The notes: generated by a model not told the origin, from the sequence alone. A stretch of DNA of 12,408 nucleotides from Thermoprotei archaeon (GCA_027038805.1 JALWGO010000130.1:1-12408), one strand, 5' to 3'. Shown: positions 4,875 through 12,408, counted from the stretch's first letter. A program made the numbers and translations.

Positions 4875-5687
4875 TTATGCCGCTAGGAATCCTCCGTCTA
4901 CTGGTATTATTGCTCCGTTTACATAGCTTGTTATATCTGTTGCTAGGATGAGTACTATCCTCGCTACTTCATCGGGTGTTCCAAATCTTCCTAGTGGGAG
5001 ACGGTTTAGGAATTCTATTCCTGTTTTTATTAGGTCTATCTTTAATTTGAGTATTGCTTCTCGTTTTAGTTTTTCCACTCCTGGCGTTTTTATTCCTCCT
5101 GGAATTACCGCGTTTATTCTGAAGCCTTTTTTACCATATTCTTTTGCTAGGGCTCTTGTTAGGGCTATGATCCCCATTTTGCTTATATCGTAATGGACTA
5201 GTCCTCTTGCAAGGGGGATTATTGCTTCTATTGACCCTATATTTATTATTATGCCTCCCCTATTCCCCCTACTCTTTATCATGTGCTGGCTCATCCAGAA
5301 AGCTGATTTAAGGTTTACTGCAAGAGTCTTCTCCAATAACTCCTCGTCTACTTCTAGAAAGTCGTGGAACAAGTATACGCCAGCATTATTTACGAGAATA
5401 TCTGGTTCTCTACCCTTAAGCTCCTCCCATAAATCGTCTATCTCCTTCTTTACTGATAGATCTACTCTAAAAGCCTCTACTCCAACATTAAACAACTCTT
5501 TAACACGGTCTCTAACTCTCCCTAAGCCCTCCTCATTTATATCTACTAAATATAAGTCTGCTCCAGCTTCAGCTAGCCTCAAGGATATTGCTTCACCTAT
5601 TCCAGAAGCAGCTCCGGTTACAAGAGCCCTCCTACCCTTTAGTGAGAGAAGCCTAGTTAGGGGTATGAATCCTCCTTGACTAGTCAT
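4875..5687 (-). CDS. Short-chain dehydrogenase/reductase (SDR family)
   Basis: An NAD(P)-dependent oxidoreductase of 270 residues acting on an alcohol or ketone group; the substrate is unknown. The classical SDR landmarks are in order: TGAASGIG (24-31) for cofactor binding, an acidic residue D49 at the end of strand 2 (favouring NAD over NADP), NNAG (100-103), catalytic N125, S152, Y166 and K170 (YDISK), PGG (196-198) and the C-terminal VDGGF. The 3-oxoacyl-ACP-reductase-like layout does not identify a pathway; sugar-alcohol or polyol dehydrogenases share it. ATG 5687 gives a 12-residue extension before the first strand and has no Shine-Dalgarno. GATATATC (5705-5712) lies near -22, compatible with a leaderless transcript. 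It is divergent from the GGT-like gene with 155 bp between them. Confidence 0.88.
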   Translation of the reverse strand: MTSQGGFIPLTRLLSLKGRRALVTGAASGIGEAISLRLAEAGADLYLVDINEEGLGRVRDRVKELFNVGVEAFRVDLSVKKEIDDLWEELKGREPDILVNNAGVYLFHDFLEVDEELLEKTLAVNLKSAFWMSQHMIKSRGNRGGIIINIGSIEAIIPLARGLVHYDISKMGIIALTRALAKEYGKKGFRINAVIPGGIKTPGVEKLKREAILKLKIDLIKTGIEFLNRLPLGRFGTPDEVARIVLILATDITSYVNGAIIPVDGGFLAA

Positions 5688-5842
5688 GGAGATATGCCTC
5701 TACAGATATATCTACAGAAATAGTTTTTGACTTGGAAGCTAATAAATAATAAAGACTAACAATCTTCTCCCATCATCCAACACGTATTGTTAATTAGCCA
5801 GAACAAGGAAATAATCTATGAAACACGTTGAGAGGAGGAGAT
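5688..5842. promoter_or_regulatory. Divergent promoter region, SDR / GGT-like
   Basis: This 155-bp spacer contains GATATATC (5705-5712) inside the palindrome AGATATATCT (5704-5713), which suits a leaderless start for the SDR gene. On the plus strand TTGTTAATTAG (about 5787-5797) could be the TATA element, leaving a leader of about 25 bases. GGAGGAG (5834-5840) is the Shine-Dalgarno for the GGT-like gene. Confidence 0.4.
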
Positions 5843-7384
5843 ATGCCCTACAAGTCTCCATTCTATTCTACAAGTGGAGTAGTAGCTTCTGAGCATCCAA
5901 TAGCATCACTTATAGGTGCTAGAGTATTAGAGGAGGGGAATAGTGTTGACGCAGCAATTGCTACTAGCCTTGCCCTCGCAGTAACCTTACCCCATCTCGG
6001 CGGGTTAGGTGGAGACTATTTTGCTTTACTAAGAAGCCCAGATGGTAGGGTATACTTTGTTGATGGTAGTGGTTATGCTCCTAAGCGTCTTACTCGAGAA
6101 TTCTTGTTGGAGAAAGGTTATTCTTCTATGCCTAGCCATGGCCCCTTATCAATTAATGTTCCAGGCATGGTTGATGCATTGTACTTGATGTGGAGGAAAT
6201 GGGGTTCTATTGAGTGGCGTAAACTAGTAGGCTACGCGGCAAAGATAGCCGATAAGGGCTTTGCCGTAACCCGTGGACTAGCAAGCTTCCTAGAGAAATT
6301 ATACGGGGAGCTCTCAAGAGACCCTGGGTCAAGAGAAACATATTATAGTAGAGGTGTTCTAGGCGAAGGAGAACTAATCTCATTCAAGGGATTAGCGAAG
6401 GCTCTCTACCTGATTGGAGAAGACCCTAGAAGCTTCTATGAGGGTGAAATAGCTAGAAGAATAACAGAATACGTTGAGGGTCTTGGGGGAGTATTAGGCC
6501 TAGAGGATATGAAGAACTATAAGGCTAGTATAGGAGACTCCTTATCCATAACTTATAGGGATAGAATAATATACGAGATGCCTCCTCCCACGCAGGGAAT
6601 AACAACTCTGCACTTGTTAAAACTAGTAGAAGAACAAGACCTATGGTCCACGAGGATAGAAGACGTTGAAAGAATAAGATTGCTCCTAGAAGCAGCACGC
6701 GTATCATACTATATTAGAGATAATTATATAACTGATCCAAAACATATGGAGACCCCAGTTAACCATCTATTAAAAAGAGAATTCCTACGAGAGGTGAGGA
6801 GGAAGCTCCAAGAAGAAAATATGGACAATAAACCCTATGGAGCGAGTGGCGACACTACATTCTACGCTATAGCTGGTAGAGATGGATGGGTTATAGCTGG
6901 AATACAGAGTCTCTTCTATCCCTTCGGATCATATGTAACAGAGCCAGTATTCAATATAACCTTGAATGCGCGTGCATCATCTTTTAGTCTTAGAGAATAT
7001 CATGTTAATAGACTTGAACCATGGAAGAAAACTATGCACACTTTATCCGCGATAATTATGGAGGATAGGGGACGCGTATTAGCGATAGGTTTATCCGGAG
7101 GCCATTATAGGCCACTCCTTCATGCACAGCTAGTAACAAGTATAGTAGACTATGGGCTAAGCCCCCAGGAAGCAATAGAGTATCCAAGATTCATATGGCA
7201 TCCATGGTCTAGGAGAATAGAGTATGAGAGAGGACTGGATCTTAGAGGACTAGAAGACTACGAGACAGTAGGGAAACCTTATCCCTCGAGACTAGGGGTT
7301 GCGGCGATAGTGGAGGTTAAGGGTGAGGTGAAGGCCGGGTTTACCGATATTAGGGGGGATGGGATACCTATAGGCCTACTATAG
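5843..7384 (+). CDS. Gamma-glutamyltransferase-like Ntn hydrolase
   Basis: A 513-residue member of the GGT family, whose precursors cleave themselves so that a threonine becomes the N-terminal nucleophile of the small subunit. The large-subunit start VVASEHPIAS..G..VLEEGNSVDAAIA is typical, and GLGGDYFAL (54-62) and PPPTQGITTL (247-256) match. The predicted cleavage site is before T338 in GDTTFYA (336-342), and the oxyanion region is GLSGG (416-420). No signal peptide is present, so it is predicted to be cytoplasmic, unlike secreted bacterial GGTs. By my alignment from memory the glutamate-binding residues of E. coli GGT (R114, N411, Q430, D433, S462/S463) are all replaced here (GSG, F, R, S, K-T), so the substrate is probably not an ordinary gamma-glutamyl compound; an acylase or amidohydrolase role is possible. 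ATG 5843 is chosen over TTG 5828 because GGAGGAG lies just upstream and would fall inside the longer frame. Confidence 0.85.
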   Translation: MPYKSPFYSTSGVVASEHPIASLIGARVLEEGNSVDAAIATSLALAVTLPHLGGLGGDYFALLRSPDGRVYFVDGSGYAPKRLTREFLLEKGYSSMPSHGPLSINVPGMVDALYLMWRKWGSIEWRKLVGYAAKIADKGFAVTRGLASFLEKLYGELSRDPGSRETYYSRGVLGEGELISFKGLAKALYLIGEDPRSFYEGEIARRITEYVEGLGGVLGLEDMKNYKASIGDSLSITYRDRIIYEMPPPTQGITTLHLLKLVEEQDLWSTRIEDVERIRLLLEAARVSYYIRDNYITDPKHMETPVNHLLKREFLREVRRKLQEENMDNKPYGASGDTTFYAIAGRDGWVIAGIQSLFYPFGSYVTEPVFNITLNARASSFSLREYHVNRLEPWKKTMHTLSAIIMEDRGRVLAIGLSGGHYRPLLHAQLVTSIVDYGLSPQEAIEYPRFIWHPWSRRIEYERGLDLRGLEDYETVGKPYPSRLGVAAIVEVKGEVKAGFTDIRGDGIPIGLL

Positions 7385-7501
7385 GGTAGAGTCTTTATCT
7401 CCAGGTCTACTATATCAACTTATAATTATTGACCAAATATTTATACGGCACCGAGTACTCTTTTTCAATGTTAGGAGTAGTGGGTTAGAGAGGTGTAGTA
7501 A
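7385..7501. promoter_or_regulatory. Intergenic promoter of TrkA-C membrane protein
   Basis: AAATATTTATAC (7435-7446) is a good TATA box; a start near 7466-7470 would leave a leader of about 35 bases. GAGAGGTG (7488-7495) is a strong Shine-Dalgarno before TTG 7502, so this gene can be transcribed separately from the GGT-like gene. Confidence 0.45.
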
Positions 7502-8275
7502 TTGATAGTACTATTAACATTCCTACTAGTAGTATTATTCTCAATAATAGTGGTACGTATAGGTACAGTAGCATTAAAGATGACTGGGCTATCAAGAGAT
7601 GTAGCAGCCTTCCAAGCACAGTCAGCCTTCTCCGGCGTAGGCTTTACAACTTCTGAATCAGAATACGTGGTTTCTCATCCCGTTAGGAGGAGGATTATAA
7701 GAATACTAATGCTCTTAGGTAGTGCTGGACTAACATCAGCAATGGCTACTCTAGTCTTAACCTTTGTGGGAACAAGTCCTCAGGAAATGCTTGACCGAGC
7801 AATATGGCTGGCTATAGGGTTGGCAGCACTCTTCTTTTTCGCTCGATCAAAGCTCGTTGATAGGGGTTTAAGCTGGATTATAGAGCGCGCATTAGAGAGG
7901 TTCACGCATATAAAAATATATGATTATGAGCAATTACTAGGCTTAAGCAAAGGCTATACTATCTCAATGATAAATGTCAAGGATAACAGCTGGCTAGCTG
8001 GTAGAAAGCTTAGAGAACTAAGACTAAACGACGAAGGAGTACTAGTACTAGCAATATACCGTAAAGTAGATGGAGAAGAAAGGTTCATAGGTGCTCCAAG
8101 AGGAGATACTATAGTCTTACCCGGAGACACTCTAGTATGTTATGGACCGGAAGATACGTTGATGAATCTATCCCAGAGGCTAAAGGGACCCCAAGGAGAT
8201 AGAGAACATTTGGAAGCCGTTAGAAAAGAAGAACTGCGTAAGAAGATTAGGGAAGCCCAAGGAGGCTTTGACTAG
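7502..8275 (+). CDS. Membrane protein with Trk-like pore segment and RCK-C (TrkA-C) domain
   Basis: A 257-residue integral membrane protein with a cytoplasmic ligand domain, probably linked to potassium or other cation handling. One helix spans residues 2-22. AFQAQSAFSGVGFTT (36-50) then resembles the pore loop of TrkH/KtrB subunits, where the filter sits in SAFxxxGF. Two more hydrophobic stretches follow (about 64-90 and 100-116). Residues 141-228 form an RCK-C/TrkA-C domain, including the ending IVLPGDTLVCYGPEDTLMNL (204-223) typical of that fold, and the tail is charged. A full Trk subunit has four pore repeats, so one repeat would need to oligomerise; alternatively it is a regulatory protein of an uncharacterised TrkA-C membrane family. 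The TTG start is supported by GAGAGGTG 7 bases upstream. No RCK-N nucleotide-binding domain is present. Confidence 0.8.
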   Translation: MIVLLTFLLVVLFSIIVVRIGTVALKMTGLSRDVAAFQAQSAFSGVGFTTSESEYVVSHPVRRRIIRILMLLGSAGLTSAMATLVLTFVGTSPQEMLDRAIWLAIGLAALFFFARSKLVDRGLSWIIERALERFTHIKIYDYEQLLGLSKGYTISMINVKDNSWLAGRKLRELRLNDEGVLVLAIYRKVDGEERFIGAPRGDTIVLPGDTLVCYGPEDTLMNLSQRLKGPQGDREHLEAVRKEELRKKIREAQGGFD

Positions 8276-8352
8276 TTAAGGCATCATGCATAAAGTTTAT
8301 TTCCTGTAAAACAAATTCTATATACCTTGTACTCGGTTTCAAGAAGGAGTCC

Positions 8353-8396
8353 AAGTAGTTTTTACATGGTTTTTTATGGAAAACTACTTTAATATC
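8353..8396. promoter_or_regulatory. Dyad abutting the TATA box of the ferredoxin-AOR operon
   Basis: AAGTAGTTTT (8353-8362) and AAAACTACTT (8380-8389) form a perfect 10-bp inverted repeat with a 17-base T-rich spacer. The right arm runs into TTTAATATC (8388-8396), a TATA box that would start transcription near 8418 and leave a leader of about 35 bases carrying GAGGCGGA (8438-8445) before ATG 8453. A dyad covering the TFB-recognition side suggests transcriptional control. As RNA it could also fold into a hairpin ending the upstream gene. Confidence 0.45.
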
Positions 8397-8452
8397 CAGC
8401 ATAATAGTTTCTACAAGACAAAAATAGAATCTTCTAAGAGGCGGAACACGAA

Positions 8453-8866
8453 ATGGCGTCAGCTAAGAGACTAGTAGTAGTAGACCCGGACTTATGTGTC
8501 GGCTGCATGTCCTGTATGTTTGCTTGTGCCCGCCGATTCCCTGAAGGAGGACTAGCGAAATCAGCAATCCATGTTAGAAGCGTTGGAGGATTCGAGAGAG
8601 GATTCACAGTAGTCGTCTGTAGAGCGTGCCCCGATCCCCCATGCGCCAAGGTTTGTCCTACTGGAGCATTGGTTCCGAGAAAGGGTGGAGGAGTAATATT
8701 AAACCCCAACAAGTGTATTGGCTGTGGATTCTGTCGCGAAGCATGTCCCTTTGGAGCAATATTCTGGGACTACGATGAGAATAAGCCAGTGATATGTGTA
8801 CACTGCGGCTATTGCGTTGACTTTTGCCCCCACTCGGTTCTCGCATTAGAGGAGACTAAGAGGTGA
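8453..8866 (+). CDS. Polyferredoxin subunit with four [4Fe-4S] sites, AOR partner
   Basis: An electron-transfer protein of 137 residues with sixteen cysteines in four groups: C15-C18-C21-C25, C56-C59-C64-C68, C88-C91-C94-C98 and C115-C118-C121-C125. The first, third and fourth have CxxCxxCxxxC spacing; the second is CxxCx4CxxxC, as in the NrfC/DmsB-like ferredoxin subunits of molybdo- and tungstoenzymes. Each cluster's last Cys usually belongs to the partner motif, as expected for paired ferredoxin folds. It should take electrons from the tungsten subunit encoded 7 bases downstream and pass them on to ferredoxin or another carrier. The arrangement resembles the WorS/AorA small subunits known beside some AOR-family enzymes. 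No Tat or Sec signal is present, so the complex is cytoplasmic. Confidence 0.9.
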   Translation: MASAKRLVVVDPDLCVGCMSCMFACARRFPEGGLAKSAIHVRSVGGFERGFTVVVCRACPDPPCAKVCPTGALVPRKGGGVILNPNKCIGCGFCREACPFGAIFWDYDENKPVICVHCGYCVDFCPHSVLALEETKR

Positions 8867-8873
8867 ATCCCCT

Positions 8874-10694
8874 ATGCCTATAATTGACCGTGATCTAGGA
8901 AAAGTCCTTTACATAGACCTCACCCGTAAGAAATACTGGGTTGAAGATAGACTCGAATTATTCGAGAAATACTTGGGCGGAACCGGTGTAGCAACCCAGC
9001 TATTAAAAGAAGAACTACCACGCAATGCTGACCCCCTTGGACCCGAGAATGTAATCATATTCACGATAGGAGTATTCTCGGCAATGTATCCAGTAGCATC
9101 TAAGACTGTAGCGATGTTCAAGTCACCTCTGACTGGCAATCTCGGTGAAAGCCATGCTGGTGGTAGGAGTGCTATTGCTATAAGAATGGCGGGTTACGGG
9201 GCAATAGTCATTAGGGGTGCTAGTGAGATACCAGTATACTTGTCAATACATAATGGTAAGGTAGAATTCAAGGATGCTTCAGCCCTATGGGGTGTGCGTA
9301 GCACCTATACCGTTGGAAGAGTATTACGTGAGAGAGAACCATGGCCCGGTACTAGAGCGATAATGCGTATCGGTAGAGCTGGAGAAAACCTTGTAAGATT
9401 TGCGGCAGTTGTAACTGAAACCTACCGTCACTTCGGCCGCTTAGGGCTAGGAGCAGTTATGGGTTCCAAGAAGCTTAAAGCAATAGTTATAGGTGGTAAG
9501 AGGAAGATACCAGTTCCCGACGCGAGAAAATACCGTGAAGTATATAATGAGATATACGATGCCGCCGTGAAGAGTCCAGCTATGAAGAAATACCATGATC
9601 TAGGCACACCGGTCAACGTTTTAGTCTTAAACACCATAGGAGCGCTCCCAACAAGAAACCTAACATCTAATAGATTTGAGAATGCGGCAAATATAAGCGG
9701 AGAACACTTAGCCGAGACAAGACTTGCCCGAAGGGTAGCATGCAGCCACTGTCCCGTAGCGTGTATTCACATAGCTGCTATTAGAGAAGAATACCCGCAT
9801 GAGAAGTACTTCTATACAACAAGATACGTATCATATGATTATGAGCCAACCTATGCTCTAGGATCAATGCTTGGAGTAGGAGATACTGACGGCCTACTAA
9901 GACTAATAGAGGAAGTAGAGGTTCAGGGACTAGACGCTATGAGTACGGGGGTAGCATTAGCATGGACTACTGAGGCATTCATACGCGGCTTAATAGGGAA
10001 AGACGAGACAATAGTAGAGCCTACATGGGGTGACTGGAAAACCTATATACAAATGGTTAGATACATCGTAGACCAGCCTAACGAGTTCTACAAGACCCTA
10101 GCAATGGGGACCGAGGCAGCAGCCAGGAAATACAATGGGCTAGACTTCGCTCTAACCTATGGAGGAAACGAGATGCCAGGCTACCATGCTGGTCCAGCAA
10201 CTCATCTAGGCTACCTAATAGGCGCAAGACACAGTCACCTAGACAATGCTGGCTACAGCTATGATCAAAAGAAGCTTAAAGAGAAACAATATCCTACGCC
10301 CGAAAAAGTCATAGATGATCTAATGGCTGAGGAGGCATGGAGACAAATACTATCATCACTAGTAATATGCTTCTTCGCTAGGGGAGTCTACAAGCCCAAT
10401 GTAGTGGCAAAAGCACTAGAACCCCTAGGAATAAAGCTAAGCGAGGACCAGTTGAAACAGCTAGGCTGGGAAATCTACAAGGAGAAATACAAGCTGAAAT
10501 TCGAGCTAGGCTACACCTTTGAAAGACTAAGGCTACCAAAGAGGATTTACGAGACACTAACACCACACGGTAAAATAGATCCAGCATTTACTGAGAGAGC
10601 AATAAACTACTTCAAGAAAAAGATACTGGAACTATTAGAAGAACCAAAACAAGAGAAGCAAGTAGAAAAGGGCAAAGATAAGAATAAGAAATAG
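8874..10694 (+). CDS. Aldehyde ferredoxin oxidoreductase-family tungstoenzyme, large subunit
   Basis: A 606-residue AOR-family protein expected to hold a tungsten (or molybdenum) bis-pyranopterin and one [4Fe-4S] cluster, oxidising an aldehyde to an acid. The N-terminal GKVLYIDLT, KSPLTGNLGESHAGG (83-97) and GRLGLGAVMGSKKLKAI (188-204) are family hallmarks. Cluster ligands are C290, C293, C297 and a distant C499, matching the CxxCxxxC plus late Cys of Pyrococcus AOR; E324 in YDYEPTYALG fits the conserved active-site Glu. Divergences: the pterin motif Asp before the fourth Cys is Ser494 (SSLVIC), and the usual K-G-x-E...DPR pocket reads GGNEMPGYHAG followed by ARHSHLDNAGYS. The C-terminus is a Lys/Glu-rich tail. 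ATG 8874 is preceded by GAGGTGA overlapping the ferredoxin stop, so the genes are coupled. The aldehyde substrate and subclass (WOR5-like or a separate clade) are unresolved. Confidence 0.92.
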   Translation: MPIIDRDLGKVLYIDLTRKKYWVEDRLELFEKYLGGTGVATQLLKEELPRNADPLGPENVIIFTIGVFSAMYPVASKTVAMFKSPLTGNLGESHAGGRSAIAIRMAGYGAIVIRGASEIPVYLSIHNGKVEFKDASALWGVRSTYTVGRVLREREPWPGTRAIMRIGRAGENLVRFAAVVTETYRHFGRLGLGAVMGSKKLKAIVIGGKRKIPVPDARKYREVYNEIYDAAVKSPAMKKYHDLGTPVNVLVLNTIGALPTRNLTSNRFENAANISGEHLAETRLARRVACSHCPVACIHIAAIREEYPHEKYFYTTRYVSYDYEPTYALGSMLGVGDTDGLLRLIEEVEVQGLDAMSTGVALAWTTEAFIRGLIGKDETIVEPTWGDWKTYIQMVRYIVDQPNEFYKTLAMGTEAAARKYNGLDFALTYGGNEMPGYHAGPATHLGYLIGARHSHLDNAGYSYDQKKLKEKQYPTPEKVIDDLMAEEAWRQILSSLVICFFARGVYKPNVVAKALEPLGIKLSEDQLKQLGWEIYKEKYKLKFELGYTFERLRLPKRIYETLTPHGKIDPAFTERAINYFKKKILELLEEPKQEKQVEKGKDKNKK

Positions 10695-10732
10695 AGATTT
10701 CCTTTAAACATTTTTAACTACCGCTTAACTCA
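10695..10732. terminator. Convergent gap between AOR and tmcA with T-run
   Basis: Only 38 bp separate the two stop codons. A T5 run on the plus strand (10711-10715) after TTTCCTTTAAACA is a plausible archaeal oligo-T terminator for the AOR operon; the minus strand has no comparable tract. Confidence 0.35.
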
Positions 10733-12408
10733 TTATTTTTCCAATAGTTTTCGGAAATAGAGATTGTTTTCAACTCCGCTAAGATAATACTTAGATATCT
10801 TCCTATGTGTTTTCTCAACTATTTCTTCAACCCTCTGTTTCTTCAATCCCAGAATCCTTGCAATCTCGTTTAAAGTTTTTCCTTGAAGAGTTCTACCCAC
10901 GATTACTAGTAATTCATTATCGCTAAAAGGTAATCTCTTATTCTCTGCGAAAAATATCAGTACGGTTTTATATAGTATGTCTTGAACAGACTCGTATAGT
11001 AGTCCTTCATTATAATATATCTCTAATCTCCTTAACTCATCGTCGGTTAGCTTCATACCTATATCGGCTTCCACGTTGAGCGATGCTAGAATTCTCCCTA
11101 TTTTCTCTAACGCTAGGTCACGATATATGTTGTGAGCCGATAATAATAGTTTCTTCTTGAAGATCTTCAAGGCCTCCTCTATGAGCGTTCCCGCTTGATT
11201 ATTGAATGATTTTATTACTGCAATATTCTTTTCTCCAGTTATTCTGTTATAGCGTGGCGAGATGTAGTAGGGTTTATAGTTGTTTTTAAGCCAGAAGCTT
11301 AGGCTCTCGTGCCCCGAGAATATTGCTCCAACAGCGTCTATTCTATTCTTTATTGCTTCTTCTTCAATGTTTTCTAAGAGTCTCGTACCATAGCCCTTAT
11401 TCTGATGCTCTGGTAGGACTGCTATTCTAACAATACGCCATACCTTAAGCTTCGAGGAATCAATTATCCCGTATTTGATGATCTTATCCTTTAATAATAC
11501 TCCCGGAATTCCTCCTCTATGGAATATTTCTTCTATTTGGGCTTGAGTTAATGGTTCTTCAACTGATATTTGTGCTACAGCTATTGGCTGGGAGTCCTGG
11601 TTTACTAGGACTCGTATGAAGTGTTTGGGGTGGTCAAGTAGTAGTGCTAGGTCGTCGGGTTCATTGCGGTAGTGGGCTAATACGAGTATACCGTATAATT
11701 GTCTTAGAAGTTCTTTATTCTTTGCTAAGTCCTCTGTATCTGCTTCTAGGTATCTTGTTCCAGTTATCTTGTCTATGCTTACTGGCTCAGCGTTCAGCAT
11801 GAAGGTATTGTAGAGCCATTCCTCTAAGGGATCATTTTCCAGATACCTTACTGGTTCCTCAAATAATGCTTCGGTATAGTGTTTTACAAGTTTCTTAATT
11901 GTTTTCAAGCTACTCCTACCGGAACCCTCGTAGCCGTGGATCGTTGTTGTCGCAACTATTTTCCTAGACTGTGATAATAGTCTTCTAAGCCTACTTACCC
12001 CTATTGAAGCTGCTTCATCGATGGCTATTATCCGGTATCCTCTCTCGAGTTCCCATGGCTTATAGTATATGAACTGGAAGTCTCTACCCTTAATCTCCGT
12101 TACCAGGTTTTTCTCGTATACCCGTTTATGCCTGTATCCTAGAACTGTTAGGGTTTTAGATAATAGTTTCATTAGGCTCTGTATACCATAGGGTTCTACT
12201 GCTACTATTGGTACCTCACTATAGTATTTCTCCCCTAGTCCTAGAGCCAAGGCTATTCCGAGGCCAGCACTCTTTCCCCGCCCGCGATCACCTATGCCTA
12301 TGAGTAGTTTGTCCGGCTTTCTAAGGAATTCTAGGAATCGTTCAACGAATTCAAGCTGGCTTTGTGTAGCTATAAGTCTAGATATCTTTACGGGAATTTT
12401 ACCACTAG
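10733..12408 (-). CDS. tmcA: tRNA cytidine acetyltransferase TmcA, C-terminal part (start outside window)
   Basis: Uses acetyl-CoA and ATP to form N4-acetylcytidine, classically at position 34 of elongator tRNA-Met and, in thermophilic archaea, widely in rRNA and tRNA. The frame is open to the right edge, giving 557 residues; the TTG near 12250 is internal because the Walker A motif GDRGRGKSA lies upstream of it (about 12270-12295). In order: RNA helicase-like ATPase with Walker A, Walker B IIAIDEAA (126-133 of the visible part) and HGYEGSGR (157-164); GNAT acetyltransferase with IAVLPEHQNKGYG (308-320), the Q-x-x-G-x-G acetyl-CoA loop; and a helical C-terminal tRNA-binding region ending in a helix-turn-helix-like stretch (LNEIARILGLKKQRVEEIV). 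About 150-250 N-terminal residues are presumably outside. It converges with AOR and shows no functional link to it. Confidence 0.93.
   Translation of the reverse strand, partial: SGKIPVKISRLIATQSQLEFVERFLEFLRKPDKLLIGIGDRGRGKSAGLGIALALGLGEKYYSEVPIVAVEPYGIQSLMKLLSKTLTVLGYRHKRVYEKNLVTEIKGRDFQFIYYKPWELERGYRIIAIDEAASIGVSRLRRLLSQSRKIVATTTIHGYEGSGRSSLKTIKKLVKHYTEALFEEPVRYLENDPLEEWLYNTFMLNAEPVSIDKITGTRYLEADTEDLAKNKELLRQLYGILVLAHYRNEPDDLALLLDHPKHFIRVLVNQDSQPIAVAQISVEEPLTQAQIEEIFHRGGIPGVLLKDKIIKYGIIDSSKLKVWRIVRIAVLPEHQNKGYGTRLLENIEEEAIKNRIDAVGAIFSGHESLSFWLKNNYKPYYISPRYNRITGEKNIAVIKSFNNQAGTLIEEALKIFKKKLLLSAHNIYRDLALEKIGRILASLNVEADIGMKLTDDELRRLEIYYNEGLLYESVQDILYKTVLIFFAENKRLPFSDNELLVIVGRTLQGKTLNEIARILGLKKQRVEEIVEKTHRKISKYYLSGVENNLYFRKLLEK

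Noticed and set aside
5828..5842. TTG 5828 as the start of the GGT-like protein
   Set aside because: It would place the strong GGAGGAG Shine-Dalgarno inside the coding region; ATG 5843 fits the family N-terminus.
8434..8846. Minus-strand frames over the ferredoxin gene
   Set aside because: The 16-cysteine ferredoxin on the plus strand is unambiguous; the antisense frames reflect its codon bias.
12248..12250. TTG at 12250 as the start of TmcA
   Set aside because: The same frame continues upstream to the window edge and encodes the Walker A motif, so the start lies outside.

Overview
The window reads as chromosomal DNA from a hyperthermophilic crenarchaeon (Thermoproteota), most like the Desulfurococcales. 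The signs are a tungsten-type aldehyde oxidoreductase with a polyferredoxin partner, an MTAP II-type phosphorylase with the cysteine pattern of disulfide-stabilised hyperthermophile enzymes, an archaeal TmcA, a tRNA-Leu with encoded CCA, heavy AGG/AGA and ATA codon use, TATA-type promoters, and GTG and TTG starts with GGTG or GAGG Shine-Dalgarno sites. The genus cannot be fixed from the sequence alone.

Layout. (1) 1-1814, purine salvage: a cut-off unknown coiled-coil gene (minus, 1-161) follows mtnP (minus, 167-994), which is divergent from a purine-type phosphoribosyltransferase (plus, 1140-1814). MTAP releases a free base and a phosphoribosyltransferase can recapture bases, so the pairing makes metabolic sense. 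(2) 1815-4874, an AT-rich accessory stretch: an FkbM methyltransferase whose codon use differs from its neighbours (2022-2744), about 740 bp with no convincing gene (2745-3487), tRNA-Leu(UAG) (3488-3575), then a two-gene toxin-antitoxin-like unit. That unit is an all-helical 217-residue protein overlapping a RelE/ParE-type toxin (3795-4710), behind a promoter whose TATA box lies between the arms of an inverted repeat. (3) 4875-8275, metabolic and membrane genes: an SDR dehydrogenase (minus), a divergent gamma-glutamyltransferase-like Ntn hydrolase with altered substrate-pocket residues (plus), and a small membrane protein joining a Trk/Ktr-like pore segment to an RCK-C (TrkA-C) ligand domain (plus). 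(4) 8276-10732: a two-gene operon with a 16-cysteine ferredoxin and a divergent AOR-family tungstoenzyme, with a 10-bp dyad touching its TATA box. (5) 10733-12408: tmcA (minus), converging on AOR and running off the right edge of the window.

Four places merit a second look: the toxin with its large partner and candidate operator; the GGT-like enzyme that seems to lack every canonical glutamate-binding residue; the AOR subunit in which a pterin-binding Asp appears to be Ser; and the half-channel/RCK-C protein. No CRISPR array, insertion sequence, integrase or rRNA was found.
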